Positions 1 through 9,440 of a stretch of DNA of 64,000 bases are shown here, piece after piece; position 1 is the stretch's first letter; each line of letters starts with the position of its first letter. Source of the DNA: Infirmifilum sp. NZ. Lineage in GTDB: Archaea > Thermoproteota > Thermoprotei > Thermofilales > Thermofilaceae. The notes below the pieces were generated by a model, which was given only the letters and a program-made list of their open reading frames with translations, searched no databases and was not told where the DNA came from. The DNA is taken from the NCBI RefSeq assembly GCF_022693705.1, contig NZ_CP094288.1, positions 1,630,526 to 1,694,525 of the forward strand. The letters run 5' to 3'. The position numbers and the translations under genes are program-made.

Positions 1-1311
1 GAAGGAATAATTAAGGCTTTGCTGGATATCTTATCAACGCCTGCATTTACAGTATCACTAGTAGCGCTTGCAGGCCTTATTGCACTTAGGAAGAAGCCAC
101 ACGAAGTGTTCACGGGTTTTATGCGAACTTTCATAGCATTGCTTATTGTCGTGGGAGGAGCAGTAACTATAGTTAATGCACTAAATCCTCTTACGAGCTT
201 GCTCGTTACCGCATTTGGTTTTAAAGGAGTTTTTACTTTAGAAGAGGTTACAACAGCTTCTGCTATGGCTAAAGGATTGGGTTTTGAGATAGGATCCATA
301 TTCGGTATAGGATTCATACTTCATCTCATAATTGTGAGAATACTTGCGCCTAAAACTCCATTCAAGCACATTTACTTGACAGGACATGTCATGTGGACTA
401 TGGCAGGTGCTATAGCTCTAGTGCTTTACAATTATGGCATAATTGGCATGAGCTCTGCTATTATCGGCTCAATACTTCTCGCTATTTATCTCACGATCGC
501 ACCTGTTATGGTTTGGCCTTTTGTGCGCAAAATAACAGATGGGCAATGGAACATTGGTCACACTCAGGACTTTGGATTAATGATATTTGGCGGTTTGATA
601 CCGAGGTTTATAAATAAGATAACTGGTGGCAAGGCAGCTAAAATGGAGGCTGAAGGGTTAAAATTGCCAGAAGAATTGGCATTTTTAAAGCAACCAGGAA
701 TAATTTCAGGGATAATAATGCTTGTGGTTTTTCTTGTTCCTACAATCTATCTAGGACCGACTGTAGTTGAGGAGAAATTTAGCGGTGGAACAAATTATAT
801 CGTTTGGGCTATTATTCAGGCACTAACCTTCGCGGCAGGTATAGAGATCCTGTTATTCGGTGTTAGAACATTTCTAGGTGAGATAATACCTGCCTTTAAG
901 GGTATAAGTGAAAAATTGATACCTGGGGCTATTGCGGCCTTAGATGTACCTACCATTTATCCGTTCAGGCCTGTTGCTCTAACTTTGGGTGTAATAGTCC
1001 ATGTCGTAGTGGTTCCTCTGGCTACTATACTGCAAGCAACACTTGGATCTCCGCTGGTTATATTGCCAAATGCTGTCTACATGTTCTTCGTGGGTGCTAC
1101 AACTGGTATCCTAGCTGATAAGGAAGGCGGTATACCAGGCGTAATAATCGGGAGCATATTATCCGCCTTTTGGTACATGTTCTTACCTATATGGGCATAT
1201 CCATTCCTAGGCGTAGAGAAGCTGGGTTTATCGGGACTGAGCATGAGTGCGGACTGCGGTATCTGGGCAATAATATACGGAGTAATACTAAAAGTTTTAC
1301 TAGGAAAATAA
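1..1311 (+). CDS. PTS system galactitol-type EIIC permease, 5' partial
   Basis: Membrane component of a sugar phosphotransferase system. It carries the substrate across the membrane while partner EIIA/EIIB proteins phosphorylate it. The protein is hydrophobic throughout, with about ten membrane segments, and is clearly paralogous to the complete EIIC at 40010-41299: both share the N-terminal LIAL.GL.ALK/R stretch, the FAAG-ILLFGVR/FAAGFAVLIMGVR segment and the EIIPAFKGI/ELIPAFQGI motif. A TTG at 19 could serve as start, but the frame is open to base 1 and the alignment with the paralogue continues upstream, so the true start probably lies just outside the window. Codon use is visibly more AT-rich than in the following genes, a hint of transfer. 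No EIIA or EIIB is adjacent on this side. Substrate unknown. Confidence 0.85.
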   Translation, partial: EGIIKALLDILSTPAFTVSLVALAGLIALRKKPHEVFTGFMRTFIALLIVVGGAVTIVNALNPLTSLLVTAFGFKGVFTLEEVTTASAMAKGLGFEIGSIFGIGFILHLIIVRILAPKTPFKHIYLTGHVMWTMAGAIALVLYNYGIIGMSSAIIGSILLAIYLTIAPVMVWPFVRKITDGQWNIGHTQDFGLMIFGGLIPRFINKITGGKAAKMEAEGLKLPEELAFLKQPGIISGIIMLVVFLVPTIYLGPTVVEEKFSGGTNYIVWAIIQALTFAAGIEILLFGVRTFLGEIIPAFKGISEKLIPGAIAALDVPTIYPFRPVALTLGVIVHVVVVPLATILQATLGSPLVILPNAVYMFFVGATTGILADKEGGIPGVIIGSILSAFWYMFLPIWAYPFLGVEKLGLSGLSMSADCGIWAIIYGVILKVLLGK

Positions 1312-1329
1312 ATCCCCTCAAATTATGTG

Positions 1330-1335
1330 TTTTTT
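1330..1335 (+). terminator. T-run after EIIC
   Basis: Six T residues about 20 nt after the EIIC stop in an AT-rich gap. Archaeal RNA polymerase often terminates at such runs without a hairpin. The rest of the 103-nt gap before the next gene shows nothing else. Confidence 0.35.
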
Positions 1336-1414
1336 ACTATTACTAATACAGAATTAATTCTTATTAAACACCTGTAAGGCTTCTTCATGGTTCTTATCTG
1401 CTTTTACTATAAAA

Positions 1415-2143
1415 TTAAAGCTGCAGGATTGCTGTGAAGTGGGAGTCGCTCGGCGCAGCCTCCCTCCACGCGGTTCCGAGCGCGACCATTGCCAAACCAC
1501 CCACTACGTGCGCGTTAGCCTTCTCGACGATGCTTACTAGCGCCTTCAGTGTTCTACCACTCCGAAACAGGTCATCGGCTATTAGAACCCTGTCCCCGCT
1601 TCTCAGCAAGTCGGCGGGGAGGTAGAGGTGGACGTAGGAGGGAGGATCCCTCAGGAACAGGCCCGCCTCGAGGTACCTGAGCGTCGGGCTCTCACGCTCC
1701 CTCCTCGCGGCCGCCAGCTTAGCGCCTAGGAAGGAGGCCGTCAGAGTAGCTAGGGGTATACCGTTAGTTGCCGCTGTTACCACGGTATCCACCCTGCCCC
1801 TGAAAAGCGTGAAGGCAACCGCCGCCGCGAGCTCCAGGAGCTGGGTGTTGTAAGCTATTAGCGGGACGTTCACGACGCCCTGGGAGTCGACCTCCACCGC
1901 CTTTCTGAAAGCCTGTGCGACGAGTCCGCTGCGGTAGATTACCTCGAGGATGGTGTAGGCTTTCTCGGGCGAGGGGAGGACTACGCCGCTGAAGTAGCGG
2001 CTAAGGTCGACGGGTGAGATCTCAATCCCCGAGGCGTAGAGAGTATCGAGTATTTGGCGCGGCTGAACGTAAGAGCGCAGGGCGCGGAGCGCCTTCTGGC
2101 ACACAACCTGCGCGACGGCTTCATCGATGCGGCGCGTCTGCAT
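1415..2143 (-). CDS. HTH-phosphoribosyltransferase regulator, GfcR-like
   Basis: 242-aa two-domain protein. Residues about 27-75 look like a helix-turn-helix region, and residues about 95-240 form a type I phosphoribosyltransferase domain with an intact PRPP loop around 186-199 (VLIADDLFRSGRTL). This architecture is known in archaea from GfcR/PyrE2-like regulators, where the PRTase domain senses a nucleotide or PRPP-like ligand. It is divergent from an ECF transporter operon with 85 nt between starts, so it most likely regulates that operon and itself. The ATG at 2143 lies 26-27 nt from a TATA box at 2165-2174 (minus strand), implying a leaderless mRNA. It could instead be a salvage enzyme such as an orotate or purine PRTase; the HTH part favours a regulator. 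Confidence 0.75.
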   Translation of the reverse strand: MQTRRIDEAVAQVVCQKALRALRSYVQPRQILDTLYASGIEISPVDLSRYFSGVVLPSPEKAYTILEVIYRSGLVAQAFRKAVEVDSQGVVNVPLIAYNTQLLELAAAVAFTLFRGRVDTVVTAATNGIPLATLTASFLGAKLAAARRERESPTLRYLEAGLFLRDPPSYVHLYLPADLLRSGDRVLIADDLFRSGRTLKALVSIVEKANAHVVGGLAMVALGTAWREAAPSDSHFTAILQL

Positions 2144-2164
2144 ATTATCAGAGTAAAGCTAATG

Positions 2165-2206
2165 ACTTATAAAATTTTCTTTTTAAAATAAAGATAAATT
2201 TATAAA
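2165..2206. promoter_or_regulatory. Divergent promoter pair, PRTase regulator / ECF operon
   Basis: Two TATA boxes back to back: cttataaaat at 2165-2174 serves the minus-strand regulator (start 2143) and tttataaa at 2199-2206 serves the plus-strand ECF operon (start 2229). Both are centred about 26 nt from the start codon, predicting leaderless transcripts on both sides. The roughly 24 nt between them are A/T-rich and would hold shared regulator sites; I see no clear palindrome there. Confidence 0.6.
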
Positions 2207-2228
2207 GTCGTGCAAACATGCTCCGCAC

Positions 2229-3023
2229 GTGACGGGGAAAGCACAGGTTAAGAGACGAGTTACCTGGGCCCACATAGTGTCGTTCGTCTTGGCGACTGCT
2301 ATTGCGTACGTCCTCGCGGTCCTGTCCTCGCTCATATTCCCTGTGCTCGGCGCTCCGGGAGTTTCCGCGCTGTATGTTGCGACAGCCGTTTACGTTCCTC
2401 TAGGGGTCTGGATGGGGATGTGGGGGGCGCTGGCCGGCTATTTCAGCTGCTTCTTCCTGGGCCTGTACCCCAGCGGGTACACCGTCATTCAGTCCGCTAT
2501 ATGGTCTTTCGCTGACTTCATCGAGGCGTTTATCCCTGCTCTGATTTTCAGGCTTCTCAGAGTAGACCCTGACTTTGCCGTTAAGCGCGGGAAGGCAGCT
2601 AAACTGTTCCCAGTCTTCGTATCGCTGGGTTCGATTATACTTATACTGGGCATCGTGGTGCAGGTGCTCTGGGGGGCCTTAGGGGAACCTTTCACGACCT
2701 TCTACGTCGGGAGCGTCTACACTGGCTTGGCGCTAGCTGTAGTGGGCATCGTTCTGGGGCTCCTTGTAGGCGACGCTAAAACCTGGGGAGCGTATACGGC
2801 GGGGATCATACTGACGGCTTTGCTCTCTGGCATCTGGGGGGCAGGTACGCTCACGGTCTTCAACTTTCCGCCGCCGCTGCCCGCTGAGCTGTTCTGGCCC
2901 GTCTTCACGGGGTGGGTTATCGGGGACCTTATAGTACTCTCGGTGCTCTCAACACCAATACTAACGGCACTAACGCCTATCTTCAAGCGAACAGGGCTGT
3001 ACGTTGAGAGTTGGTGGAGCTAG
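2229..3023 (+). CDS. ECF transporter substrate-binding (S) component
   Basis: 264-aa polytopic membrane protein with about six hydrophobic segments, first in an operon with EcfT and a fused EcfA-EcfA', which fixes its role as the substrate-capturing component of an energy-coupling factor importer. The family is not one I can assign to a vitamin. The flanking phosphoribosyltransferase genes suggest a nucleobase such as uracil or a purine (inference). The GTG start at 2229 is chosen because it lies 26 nt after the TATA box at 2199-2206 and no other in-frame start precedes it. It ends 3 nt before ecfT. Confidence 0.72.
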   Translation: MTGKAQVKRRVTWAHIVSFVLATAIAYVLAVLSSLIFPVLGAPGVSALYVATAVYVPLGVWMGMWGALAGYFSCFFLGLYPSGYTVIQSAIWSFADFIEAFIPALIFRLLRVDPDFAVKRGKAAKLFPVFVSLGSIILILGIVVQVLWGALGEPFTTFYVGSVYTGLALAVVGIVLGLLVGDAKTWGAYTAGIILTALLSGIWGAGTLTVFNFPPPLPAELFWPVFTGWVIGDLIVLSVLSTPILTALTPIFKRTGLYVESWWS

Positions 3024-3026
3024 AGG

Positions 3027-3854
3027 ATGCCAACCATACTCGAGGAGCTAGTAGGAGTGAGAGCGAACCCCACGGTCTACAGCAAGCTAGACGGCTCTGT
3101 GAAGATACTGGTACCGCTTTTTCTATCCCTTGACGTCATCTTCGTGCGGGACCTACTCTCAGCTTCTCTCCTAGTTCTGGTATCGCTGGGGTTCGCTATT
3201 CTAGCCGGTGTTCCGTTAAGGTTCCTGAAGTCCTACATGCTCCTAGTCTCCAGCCTTTCAGTCTTCATCGTCCTCTCATTCGTCCTCTTCACTCAGGTCC
3301 CCGGAAAACCGCTGTTCTCGGCTACCCTGCTGAGCCTGAGGGCGGAAAGAGGGGTCTGGGAGTGGAGGCTCGTGGTCACCGACGCTGCTCTAGCTAAAGC
3401 CGCCTTCTTCATCGCCCGCATTCTCGCGATGATCCTCGTAGCGACAATATTCGTGGCAACGGTCTCGGACAGGGATGTTGTGTGGGGTCTCCGCCGCCTC
3501 GGCCTGCCGGCGGGGCTAGCGGTCTCCGCGTCTCTCTTCTTCAGGGGTCTGAGCTTCTTTGTCTCCGACTTCTACACCGTTCGGGAGGCAATGATGGCTA
3601 GGGGCGTTGACTTCGAGAGGACTAGCCTGGCGAGGCGATTCCTGCTTTACGCCAACGCGCTGATCCCCCTGCTTTCACTGATGGTGACCAGGAGCCTGGA
3701 GATATCGCTGGCCCTAGAGTCCAGGGGCATCGCCCCCTCCACGAGGTTCACCACAAGGTACCATCGCCGCGGGTTAACGCGGTTGGACTTAGCAATCCTC
3801 GCCGTAGCTGTAACCGCTACGGTGTTATTCGCGTGGTGGTCCCTATGCTCGTAG
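3027..3854 (+). CDS. ecfT: ECF transporter transmembrane component EcfT
   Basis: 275-aa CbiQ/EcfT-family integral membrane protein that couples ATP hydrolysis to the S component. It has several hydrophobic helices in the first 160 residues and the two diagnostic coupling-helix motifs: MMARGV near residue 192 and LESRGI near residue 232, corresponding to the family's Ala-Arg-Gly and Ser-Arg-Gly signatures. It follows the S component by 3 nt, and its stop overlaps the start of the ATPase gene, so the three are translated from one mRNA. Confidence 0.88.
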   Translation: MPTILEELVGVRANPTVYSKLDGSVKILVPLFLSLDVIFVRDLLSASLLVLVSLGFAILAGVPLRFLKSYMLLVSSLSVFIVLSFVLFTQVPGKPLFSATLLSLRAERGVWEWRLVVTDAALAKAAFFIARILAMILVATIFVATVSDRDVVWGLRRLGLPAGLAVSASLFFRGLSFFVSDFYTVREAMMARGVDFERTSLARRFLLYANALIPLLSLMVTRSLEISLALESRGIAPSTRFTTRYHRRGLTRLDLAILAVAVTATVLFAWWSLCS

Positions 3855-5503
3855 CGGAGGTTAAGGATCTCTACTGGAGGTACCGAGGCTCGAAGGAGCC
3901 AGCTCTGAGAGGCATTACCCTAGAGGTTAGGGATGGAGAGTTCCTGGCTATCACCGGGCCGAGCGGCTCTGGGAAAACCACTCTGATCCTAGCCCTCACG
4001 GGCATAGTCCCCCAAAGGATACCGGGCGAGTTCAGCGGCAAAGCACAGGTTCTCGGACGCGACACTGCGACGATTGACGTTTCCGAGCTGGCGAGGGACA
4101 TCAGCGTAGTGTTCGAGGACCCCGAGATTCAGTTCGTGATGAGCACAGTTGAGGACGAGATAGTCCTAGGGTTAGAGCCCCTCGGTCTGGACGAGGGTGA
4201 GGTGAAGGAAAGGCTGCGCTGGGCCCTGGGCCTCGTAGGACTGGACGAGTCTTTTCTGCAGCGCACTCCGAACCAGCTGTCGGGGGGTGAGAAGCAGCGC
4301 GTAGCTATAGCTTCAGCTGTCGCCAGAATGCCGAGGCTACTGCTCCTCGACGAGCCGACCTCCGACCTAGACCCAGCAGGCAAGGAGGAGGTGGTCTCGG
4401 CCATCAGGAGGCTGAGGGACGAGTACAGGGCCACCATCGTCATGGTGGAGCACGAGCCCGAGCTGATCGAGGAGTTCGCTGACAGGCTGGTGGTGATCGA
4501 TGGCGGAAGGGTGGTGCTGGAGGGTAGCCCGAGCGAGGTATACGAGCTGGGTGAAGCCGCGAAGCGGCACGCTGCCTACCCCCCTGAGCACGTTGAGCTG
4601 GCGGAGAGGCTGAAGGTCAGCCCCCCGCGGCTCGACGCGCTCATAAAGGCGGCGCGAGAAGGAGCGGTGAGCATCCAACCTATCTGCGACTCCGTACCCC
4701 CCTTGAGCTATCAGAGAGAGGTCGTGGCCTCGGTCAGGGACGTCTGGTTCTCCTACACGAAGGGTATTGACGTCCTCAGGGGGGTCAGCCTCGAGCTACG
4801 CGCGGGCGAGCTAGTCGCCCTCATGGGCCCGAACGGGAGCGGCAAAACTACGCTCTCGAAGATCATCGCAGGCCTCCTGAAGCCCAGGAGAGGAACCGTC
4901 ATCGTCGACGGGGTTAGCATCGACAAATACACGCGCCTAGAGCTTGCGGCGAAGGTCGCCTACATCTACCAGAACCCGCAGCACCAGATTTTCAACCAAA
5001 CCGTGTGGGACGAGGTCTCGTTCGGGTGGAGGATCCGGGGCGTGCCCGAAGAGGTCTACTCGGAGAGGGTTCGGGAGGCGTTGGAGCTCTTCGGGCTTAG
5101 TGGGCTTGAAGGCGAGCACCCCTTCTTCCTCAGCAAGGGTGAGAAAAGGAGGCTCGCGATAGCCAGCGTATACACACTGGAGCCCAAGCTCCTAATAGTC
5201 GACGAGCCGACAACGGGGCAAGATAGGAGGCTCAGCGAGCAGCTGATGGCCACCTTCAAGTCCTTCGCGGAGCGCGGTAAATCTGTTCTCGTAGTGACTC
5301 ACAACGTGAACCTAGCGCTGAAGTACGCTGACAGGCTTGTAGTTATGGTCTCTGGCAGGGTTGTTGCTGACGGGCACCCAAAGGTGGTGCTGAGCGACGA
5401 CTCCGTGGTCAGAGAGGCGAGGCTGAGGCAGCCCGCTGAAATAAGGGTGTGCAAGGAGGCCGGCCTCAGCCCTCTTCCGGGGTACACGCATCGACCTCCA
5501 TAG
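3845..5503 (+). CDS. Fused ECF ATPase EcfA-EcfA'
   Basis: 552-aa protein with two complete ABC ATPase domains in one chain, replacing the usual EcfA1/EcfA2 pair. First half: Walker [11 protein letters not shown]-loop region EDPEIQF, signature LSGGEKQR, Walker [13 protein letters not shown], switch His in VEHEP. Second half: Walker [18 protein letters not shown], signature LSKGEKRR (G to K in the second position), Walker [13 protein letters not shown] and VTHN. The ATG at 3845 overlaps the ecfT stop by 10 nt; a GTG at 3833 is also in frame. The 3' end overlaps the convergent PRTase gene by 38 bp. Soluble, membrane-associated through EcfT. Confidence 0.9.
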   Translation: MLVAEVKDLYWRYRGSKEPALRGITLEVRDGEFLAITGPSGSGKTTLILALTGIVPQRIPGEFSGKAQVLGRDTATIDVSELARDISVVFEDPEIQFVMSTVEDEIVLGLEPLGLDEGEVKERLRWALGLVGLDESFLQRTPNQLSGGEKQRVAIASAVARMPRLLLLDEPTSDLDPAGKEEVVSAIRRLRDEYRATIVMVEHEPELIEEFADRLVVIDGGRVVLEGSPSEVYELGEAAKRHAAYPPEHVELAERLKVSPPRLDALIKAAREGAVSIQPICDSVPPLSYQREVVASVRDVWFSYTKGIDVLRGVSLELRAGELVALMGPNGSGKTTLSKIIAGLLKPRRGTVIVDGVSIDKYTRLELAAKVAYIYQNPQHQIFNQTVWDEVSFGWRIRGVPEEVYSERVREALELFGLSGLEGEHPFFLSKGEKRRLAIASVYTLEPKLLIVDEPTTGQDRRLSEQLMATFKSFAERGKSVLVVTHNVNLALKYADRLVVMVSGRVVADGHPKVVLSDDSVVREARLRQPAEIRVCKEAGLSPLPGYTHRPP

Positions 5504-6500
5504 CTCTCTCTAGCCCCTTCTTTCTCTTCTCGTAAACCTCTTCAAGCCAGCCCTCGTACCAGGAGGCCTTCAGCACAGCCCCCCGCAGCTCCTTCAAGCT
5601 CTTCAAGCTCCGCCCGAGGTGCTCTCCTATCCTCCCCCGCTCGTATCCAAACCCGTTGAACAGAAGGCACTGCCTCTCGCTCCAGTCCCCCGGCTGGTCC
5701 ATCCCCGGGAAGTACTCCAGCGCCATAGCCTTGAAGGCCTCCGGCGTCGTGACACCTGCAATGGTCTTGCCGGCGTCAACTCCAGCGGGGCCTATGTCGG
5801 GGCCGTAGAGGGGCATGTCGTAGTTGTTCGAAGCCAGCGCGGCGTAATCCTGGATGGCGAAGAAGAAGGGCGCGACCCCCCTCTTCTCGAGAAACTCACC
5901 CACAGCACGCGCCCCCTGCTCGGAGATAAAGCCGTAGATAACGGCTCTCTCGAGCTGAGCGCCCTGGAACTCTGCCACATCGAGGGTGAGGCTGAGAGCC
6001 TGGATGAGCGTTCTCCCGGTTGCAATAGTGTCGGCGACTACGAGGGTCTTCTCGCCGCCTGACAGCTCGCTCACCTGAGCGTTGACCACGTGGGGCTGCG
6101 CGTCTGCGTGCTTCTCCCCCGCACCTCCGGCGTAGGCAACCCGAAGGAACTGCTTCTTCAAGTCGAAGCCGAACTCCTGGAGAGCGACGTCCAGCCTGTA
6201 GCCCTGCGAGCCTCTTAGAACGTGGACGAAGACGACAGGTAGAGACCGCTGCTCCAGCTGCTTTAAGTAGCCGGCCACGAGGCGTGAAGGGCTCATGCTG
6301 AGAGAGTCCAGCTCCCTGCCGACGATCTCCGGACTGCTTGCAATGAGGGCCCCTTCACGGGAGTGAACGATGAAGGCCTCACCAGGTACCTCCAGCCGCA
6401 CTCTTATAACCCCAGCCTCCCTGCTACCGTAAACGGTTTCTCCCTCGAGCAGGCGAAGGCCAACCTTCTCGGCGAAACCCGCTACGTTTAGCCTCGACAT
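5466..6500 (-). CDS. Phosphoribosyltransferase-fold protein next to ECF transporter
   Basis: 344 aa. An intact type I PRTase PRPP loop lies around residues 153-167 (LVVADTIATGRTLIQAL). Upstream is a region (about 88-101) with HVLRGSQGY, as in uracil-type PRTases. The 130 residues after the core form a C-terminal extension, with a GFGYERGRIGEH stretch, that I do not recognise. The family is probably nucleobase salvage (base + PRPP to nucleotide), but I cannot name the base. It converges on the ECF ATPase with a 38-bp overlap of coding ends and is not cotranscribed with it. Together with the regulator at 1415-2143 it brackets the transporter, which is the main argument for nucleobase transport. 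Confidence 0.65.
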   Translation of the reverse strand: MSRLNVAGFAEKVGLRLLEGETVYGSREAGVIRVRLEVPGEAFIVHSREGALIASSPEIVGRELDSLSMSPSRLVAGYLKQLEQRSLPVVFVHVLRGSQGYRLDVALQEFGFDLKKQFLRVAYAGGAGEKHADAQPHVVNAQVSELSGGEKTLVVADTIATGRTLIQALSLTLDVAEFQGAQLERAVIYGFISEQGARAVGEFLEKRGVAPFFFAIQDYAALASNNYDMPLYGPDIGPAGVDAGKTIAGVTTPEAFKAMALEYFPGMDQPGDWSERQCLLFNGFGYERGRIGEHLGRSLKSLKELRGAVLKASWYEGWLEEVYEKRKKGLERAMEVDACTPEEG

Positions 6501-6565
6501 GAGCTACGCTCAAAGCCTTTGGAGGAGCTAGCTTTTTAAGCTTAGCTTTCTTCCCGAGAAAAAGG

Positions 6566-8029
6566 CTACTCCAAAACAATCTTCGCCTTGAAGGCCTGGT
6601 CCTCCTCCGACAGCTGGAAGGCGACGATTCCCTTGTACGCGCTCAAGTCGATCGTACTCCTCCCCTTGCTGATGCTGATTGTGTCCTCTTCGGCCCCGCT
6701 CGGCGGGAGGCTGAAGTCGTAGGTGAACACCCTGAGGGTGTTGTCCTTGCCGCTGCTAAGCAGCAGCTTCGGGGCCCTGTAGCCGTACAGCGGGACCCCT
6801 CCCCAAGCCATGTCGAGAACCTGGGAGCCGGAAACGGTGAAGTAAACGGGAGGAGGGTTGCCGAGAAGCGCCTCAGCTCTGATCGCCAGCACCTCCTTCC
6901 AGCCCGCGTCCAGGGGCCCCGCGTCGAGCGCACCGTAGTTGGCGGTTGTGGAGGATCCAAGGTATATTACACCCCCCGCGTTTTCAATGGAGGTGACTCG
7001 CGCACCGAAAGCCCCGACGATCCGCACAGATGGAGGGGTGATGTAGACGAGGACGCTTGGGCCGACTATAGTGTTCATGGCGCGCGCCATCTCCCTCTCC
7101 TCCTCATTTCTCGGGTAAAGGACGCCGTGCGTGAACGCGTTGAAAGCCACTAGTACGCCGCCCCCGAACGGCACAGCTGAGGTGCGTAGAGGCCCGTAGC
7201 CCGAGAGGCCGAAGTCGAACAGGCGCAGAAACGACATGCCCTCACCGCTGAGCGGGTTGCCTACGAGTACACCCCCTCTCACGAAGTGGAAGTATTTCCC
7301 GTAGGCCGATATAGCTGGCCCACTCATCGTGAAAAAGGCGGGCCGCGAGTCGACGCTCGCGGCGGAGTAGTCTACGCCGAAGTACTCCCACTTCCCACTG
7401 ATCAGGTCCAGGCACTGGACAGCCTCGACCCCTCTTCTCCAGTCACGCATGATGTCGAAGCACGCGTAGTCGGATAGGAGAGCCCCCTTGAGGGAAGGGT
7501 TCTCGCTTATCTTCTCCGCCCTACCGCCTCTTCTAGGCAGAGCGTAGACGCCGAGGTTCCTGTGCCCGTCGGCACGGGAGAGGAGAAGCCTGTCGTTCAC
7601 GGGGTCGAATATGATGTTGGATACCTCGCCAGCCCACTCCGACTCGTGCCCAATGCCCTCCTTCCACAGGAGCCTTACGCGGCCCTCGCTCACGCTGTAC
7701 TCGTGGACGTGGCTGAACTTGTCGTAGAAGTATATGAGCCCACCCCTGCCGACTCTCCCGGCATACCTAGCTGGCGCGTGAACCCAACCGCCGAAGTAGA
7801 TCGAGTCGTCAGCCACATCAACGGCGTTGTACGTGTCACCGCCGCTCGTCGGCAGGCTACCCACCTGCTCGAACCTGTAGACCTTCTCGCAATTGTCTCT
7901 AATGAAGTGGGCTTCAGCCTCGAAAGCCACCGTGAAGTACAGGACTCCCTTGTAGTACTTGAGGCCGAAGACCCCTCCACTGCCCCATTCGGGTCCGTAG
8001 CGGGGCGGGAACGTGTGTACGTTTTTCAC
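6566..8029 (-). CDS. Archaeal conserved propeller-like protein, DUF2139-like
   Basis: 487 aa, no signal peptide or membrane segment. It has many short beta-strand-like repeats with Gly/Tyr/Trp-rich turns (for example GDTYNAVDVADDSIYFGG and GGVIYLGSSTTANYGA), typical of beta-propellers. It opens with a RYGPEWGSGGVFGLKYYKG stretch that I associate from memory with the uncharacterised archaeal DUF2139 family; that assignment is unverified. Function unknown. It stands alone, with a 65-nt gap to the PRTase gene on one side and divergent from the MFS gene at 8166 on the other. Confidence 0.6.
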   Translation of the reverse strand: MKNVHTFPPRYGPEWGSGGVFGLKYYKGVLYFTVAFEAEAHFIRDNCEKVYRFEQVGSLPTSGGDTYNAVDVADDSIYFGGWVHAPARYAGRVGRGGLIYFYDKFSHVHEYSVSEGRVRLLWKEGIGHESEWAGEVSNIIFDPVNDRLLLSRADGHRNLGVYALPRRGGRAEKISENPSLKGALLSDYACFDIMRDWRRGVEAVQCLDLISGKWEYFGVDYSAASVDSRPAFFTMSGPAISAYGKYFHFVRGGVLVGNPLSGEGMSFLRLFDFGLSGYGPLRTSAVPFGGGVLVAFNAFTHGVLYPRNEEEREMARAMNTIVGPSVLVYITPPSVRIVGAFGARVTSIENAGGVIYLGSSTTANYGALDAGPLDAGWKEVLAIRAEALLGNPPPVYFTVSGSQVLDMAWGGVPLYGYRAPKLLLSSGKDNTLRVFTYDFSLPPSGAEEDTISISKGRSTIDLSAYKGIVAFQLSEEDQAFKAKIVLE

Positions 8030-8128
8030 AAGATTAAGCTCAGCCCCCTCTTTTTATCCTTAATTACTTACTCACCGCTGTTAAACCGCACCCAAAGCCT
8101 CCCAGTAAACAGAACACAGCATTGAAGT

Positions 8129-8138
8129 AAATTATATT
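8129..8138 (+). promoter_or_regulatory. TATA box of MFS / beta-glycosidase operon
   Basis: aaattatatt, about 31 nt before the ATG at 8166, giving a predicted transcript start a few bases ahead of the codon. It would drive both the permease and the overlapping GH1 gene. Confidence 0.5.
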
Positions 8139-8165
8139 AGCTTTTCCTGGAATATTTTTAACTGT

Positions 8166-9440
8166 ATGCAGAGGCGTTACAAGTGGTTCGTGGTGCTGTT
8201 CTTCTTCGCCTTTCTCACAGTACACGAGGCAGACCGCTTCATAATATCGGCGGTCGCCCCTCAGGTCAAGGAAGAGTTCAACGTGACCTACGGGCAGCTA
8301 GGCCTGGTGTTCTCGCTCACTGTTCTCGTAGCGGCTGTGCTGTACCCGGTCTGGGGTTACCTCTACGACAGGTACTCGAGGAAGATTCTCGCCGGCCTCG
8401 CCGCGCTAATCTGGGGTTTCACAACAATCTTTAACGCGCTCAGCAGGACGTTCAGCCAGTTCTTCGCCACGAGGCTTGCAACCGGCATAGACGACGCGGC
8501 GCCGCCGGGCATATACAGCCTAGTTGCGGACTACTTCGAGCCCTACGACAGGGGCAAGGCCATGGGGCTCTTGAACGCGACAGGGCCCCTTGGAGCGATA
8601 ATCGGCTCGATACTGGCGTTGAGCCTGGTTGGGGCGGGGATGTCTTGGAGAAGCGCTTTCTTCATAACAGGGCCCATAGGAGTGGTCATCGGGATCCTCA
8701 CGATACTTCTGGTGAAGGACGTCCCTCGCGGAAGCTCGGAGCCTGAGCTGGAGGGGTTGCTCGTGGAGGATATCTACAAGGCTAGGCTCTCCGACCTTTC
8801 GAAGCTGCTGCGTATCAGGTCGCTGCTCCTCCTATACCTGCAGGGGTTCTGGGGAGTTTTTCCGTGGAACGCGATAACATTCTGGATAATCACTTACATG
8901 GAAGTTGAGAGGGGCTTCACACCGGACTTCGTCATGGTGGTGATGGTCCTGTGGCTTGTGGCTATGACCGCTGGGAACATCGTCGCCGGCTACCTGGGAG
9001 ACCGGCTCTTCAGGGTTACGAAGCGGGGAAGAGCGCTCCTCGGCGCGGTCGTTGTCCTGTTTTCGGCTATCCTGATATACCTGACCATGAACGCCACGGC
9101 GACCGAGGAGTTCCTCATATTCGGCTTGCTGACGGCTTTCGAGATACCTATGGCTGGACCAAACGTTGTTGCCATGATAACCGACGTAACCGAGCCCGAG
9201 CTGAGGGCCAGCGCTACGGGCTACCTCAGGTTCTTCGAGAACATAGGGAGCGCGGTTTCCCCGGCTCTAACGGGCTTCATGGCGGAAGGGCTCTCGCTGG
9301 GGGCAGCTATAACGATCGTGAGCGCGTCGACGTGGCTCCTGTGCTTCGTCTTCTTCACCCTGCTAGCCATCGTGATACCCAAGGACATAGACAGGCTTCG
9401 GAGAATCATAAGGGAGAGGGCCGACCAGCTGAAGAGGTGA
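8166..9440 (+). CDS. MFS sugar transporter
   Basis: 424 aa with about twelve hydrophobic segments. The major facilitator loop 2-3 signature GYLYDRYSRK occurs near residues 65-74, and a long cytoplasmic loop lies near residues 183-210. The stop codon overlaps the GTG start of the GH1 glycosidase (GTGA), so the two genes are translationally coupled. The natural inference is that the permease imports the glycoside that the GH1 enzyme cleaves, such as lactose or another beta-galactoside. The substrate itself cannot be read from the sequence. Confidence 0.85.
   Translation: MQRRYKWFVVLFFFAFLTVHEADRFIISAVAPQVKEEFNVTYGQLGLVFSLTVLVAAVLYPVWGYLYDRYSRKILAGLAALIWGFTTIFNALSRTFSQFFATRLATGIDDAAPPGIYSLVADYFEPYDRGKAMGLLNATGPLGAIIGSILALSLVGAGMSWRSAFFITGPIGVVIGILTILLVKDVPRGSSEPELEGLLVEDIYKARLSDLSKLLRIRSLLLLYLQGFWGVFPWNAITFWIITYMEVERGFTPDFVMVVMVLWLVAMTAGNIVAGYLGDRLFRVTKRGRALLGAVVVLFSAILIYLTMNATATEEFLIFGLLTAFEIPMAGPNVVAMITDVTEPELRASATGYLRFFENIGSAVSPALTGFMAEGLSLGAAITIVSASTWLLCFVFFTLLAIVIPKDIDRLRRIIRERADQLKR

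Noticed and set aside
8951-9436. Open frame extending the GH1 gene 162 codons upstream into the MFS gene
   Set aside because: The extension is out of frame with a well-supported MFS gene and has no glycosidase homology; the GTGA overlap at 9437 explains the start.
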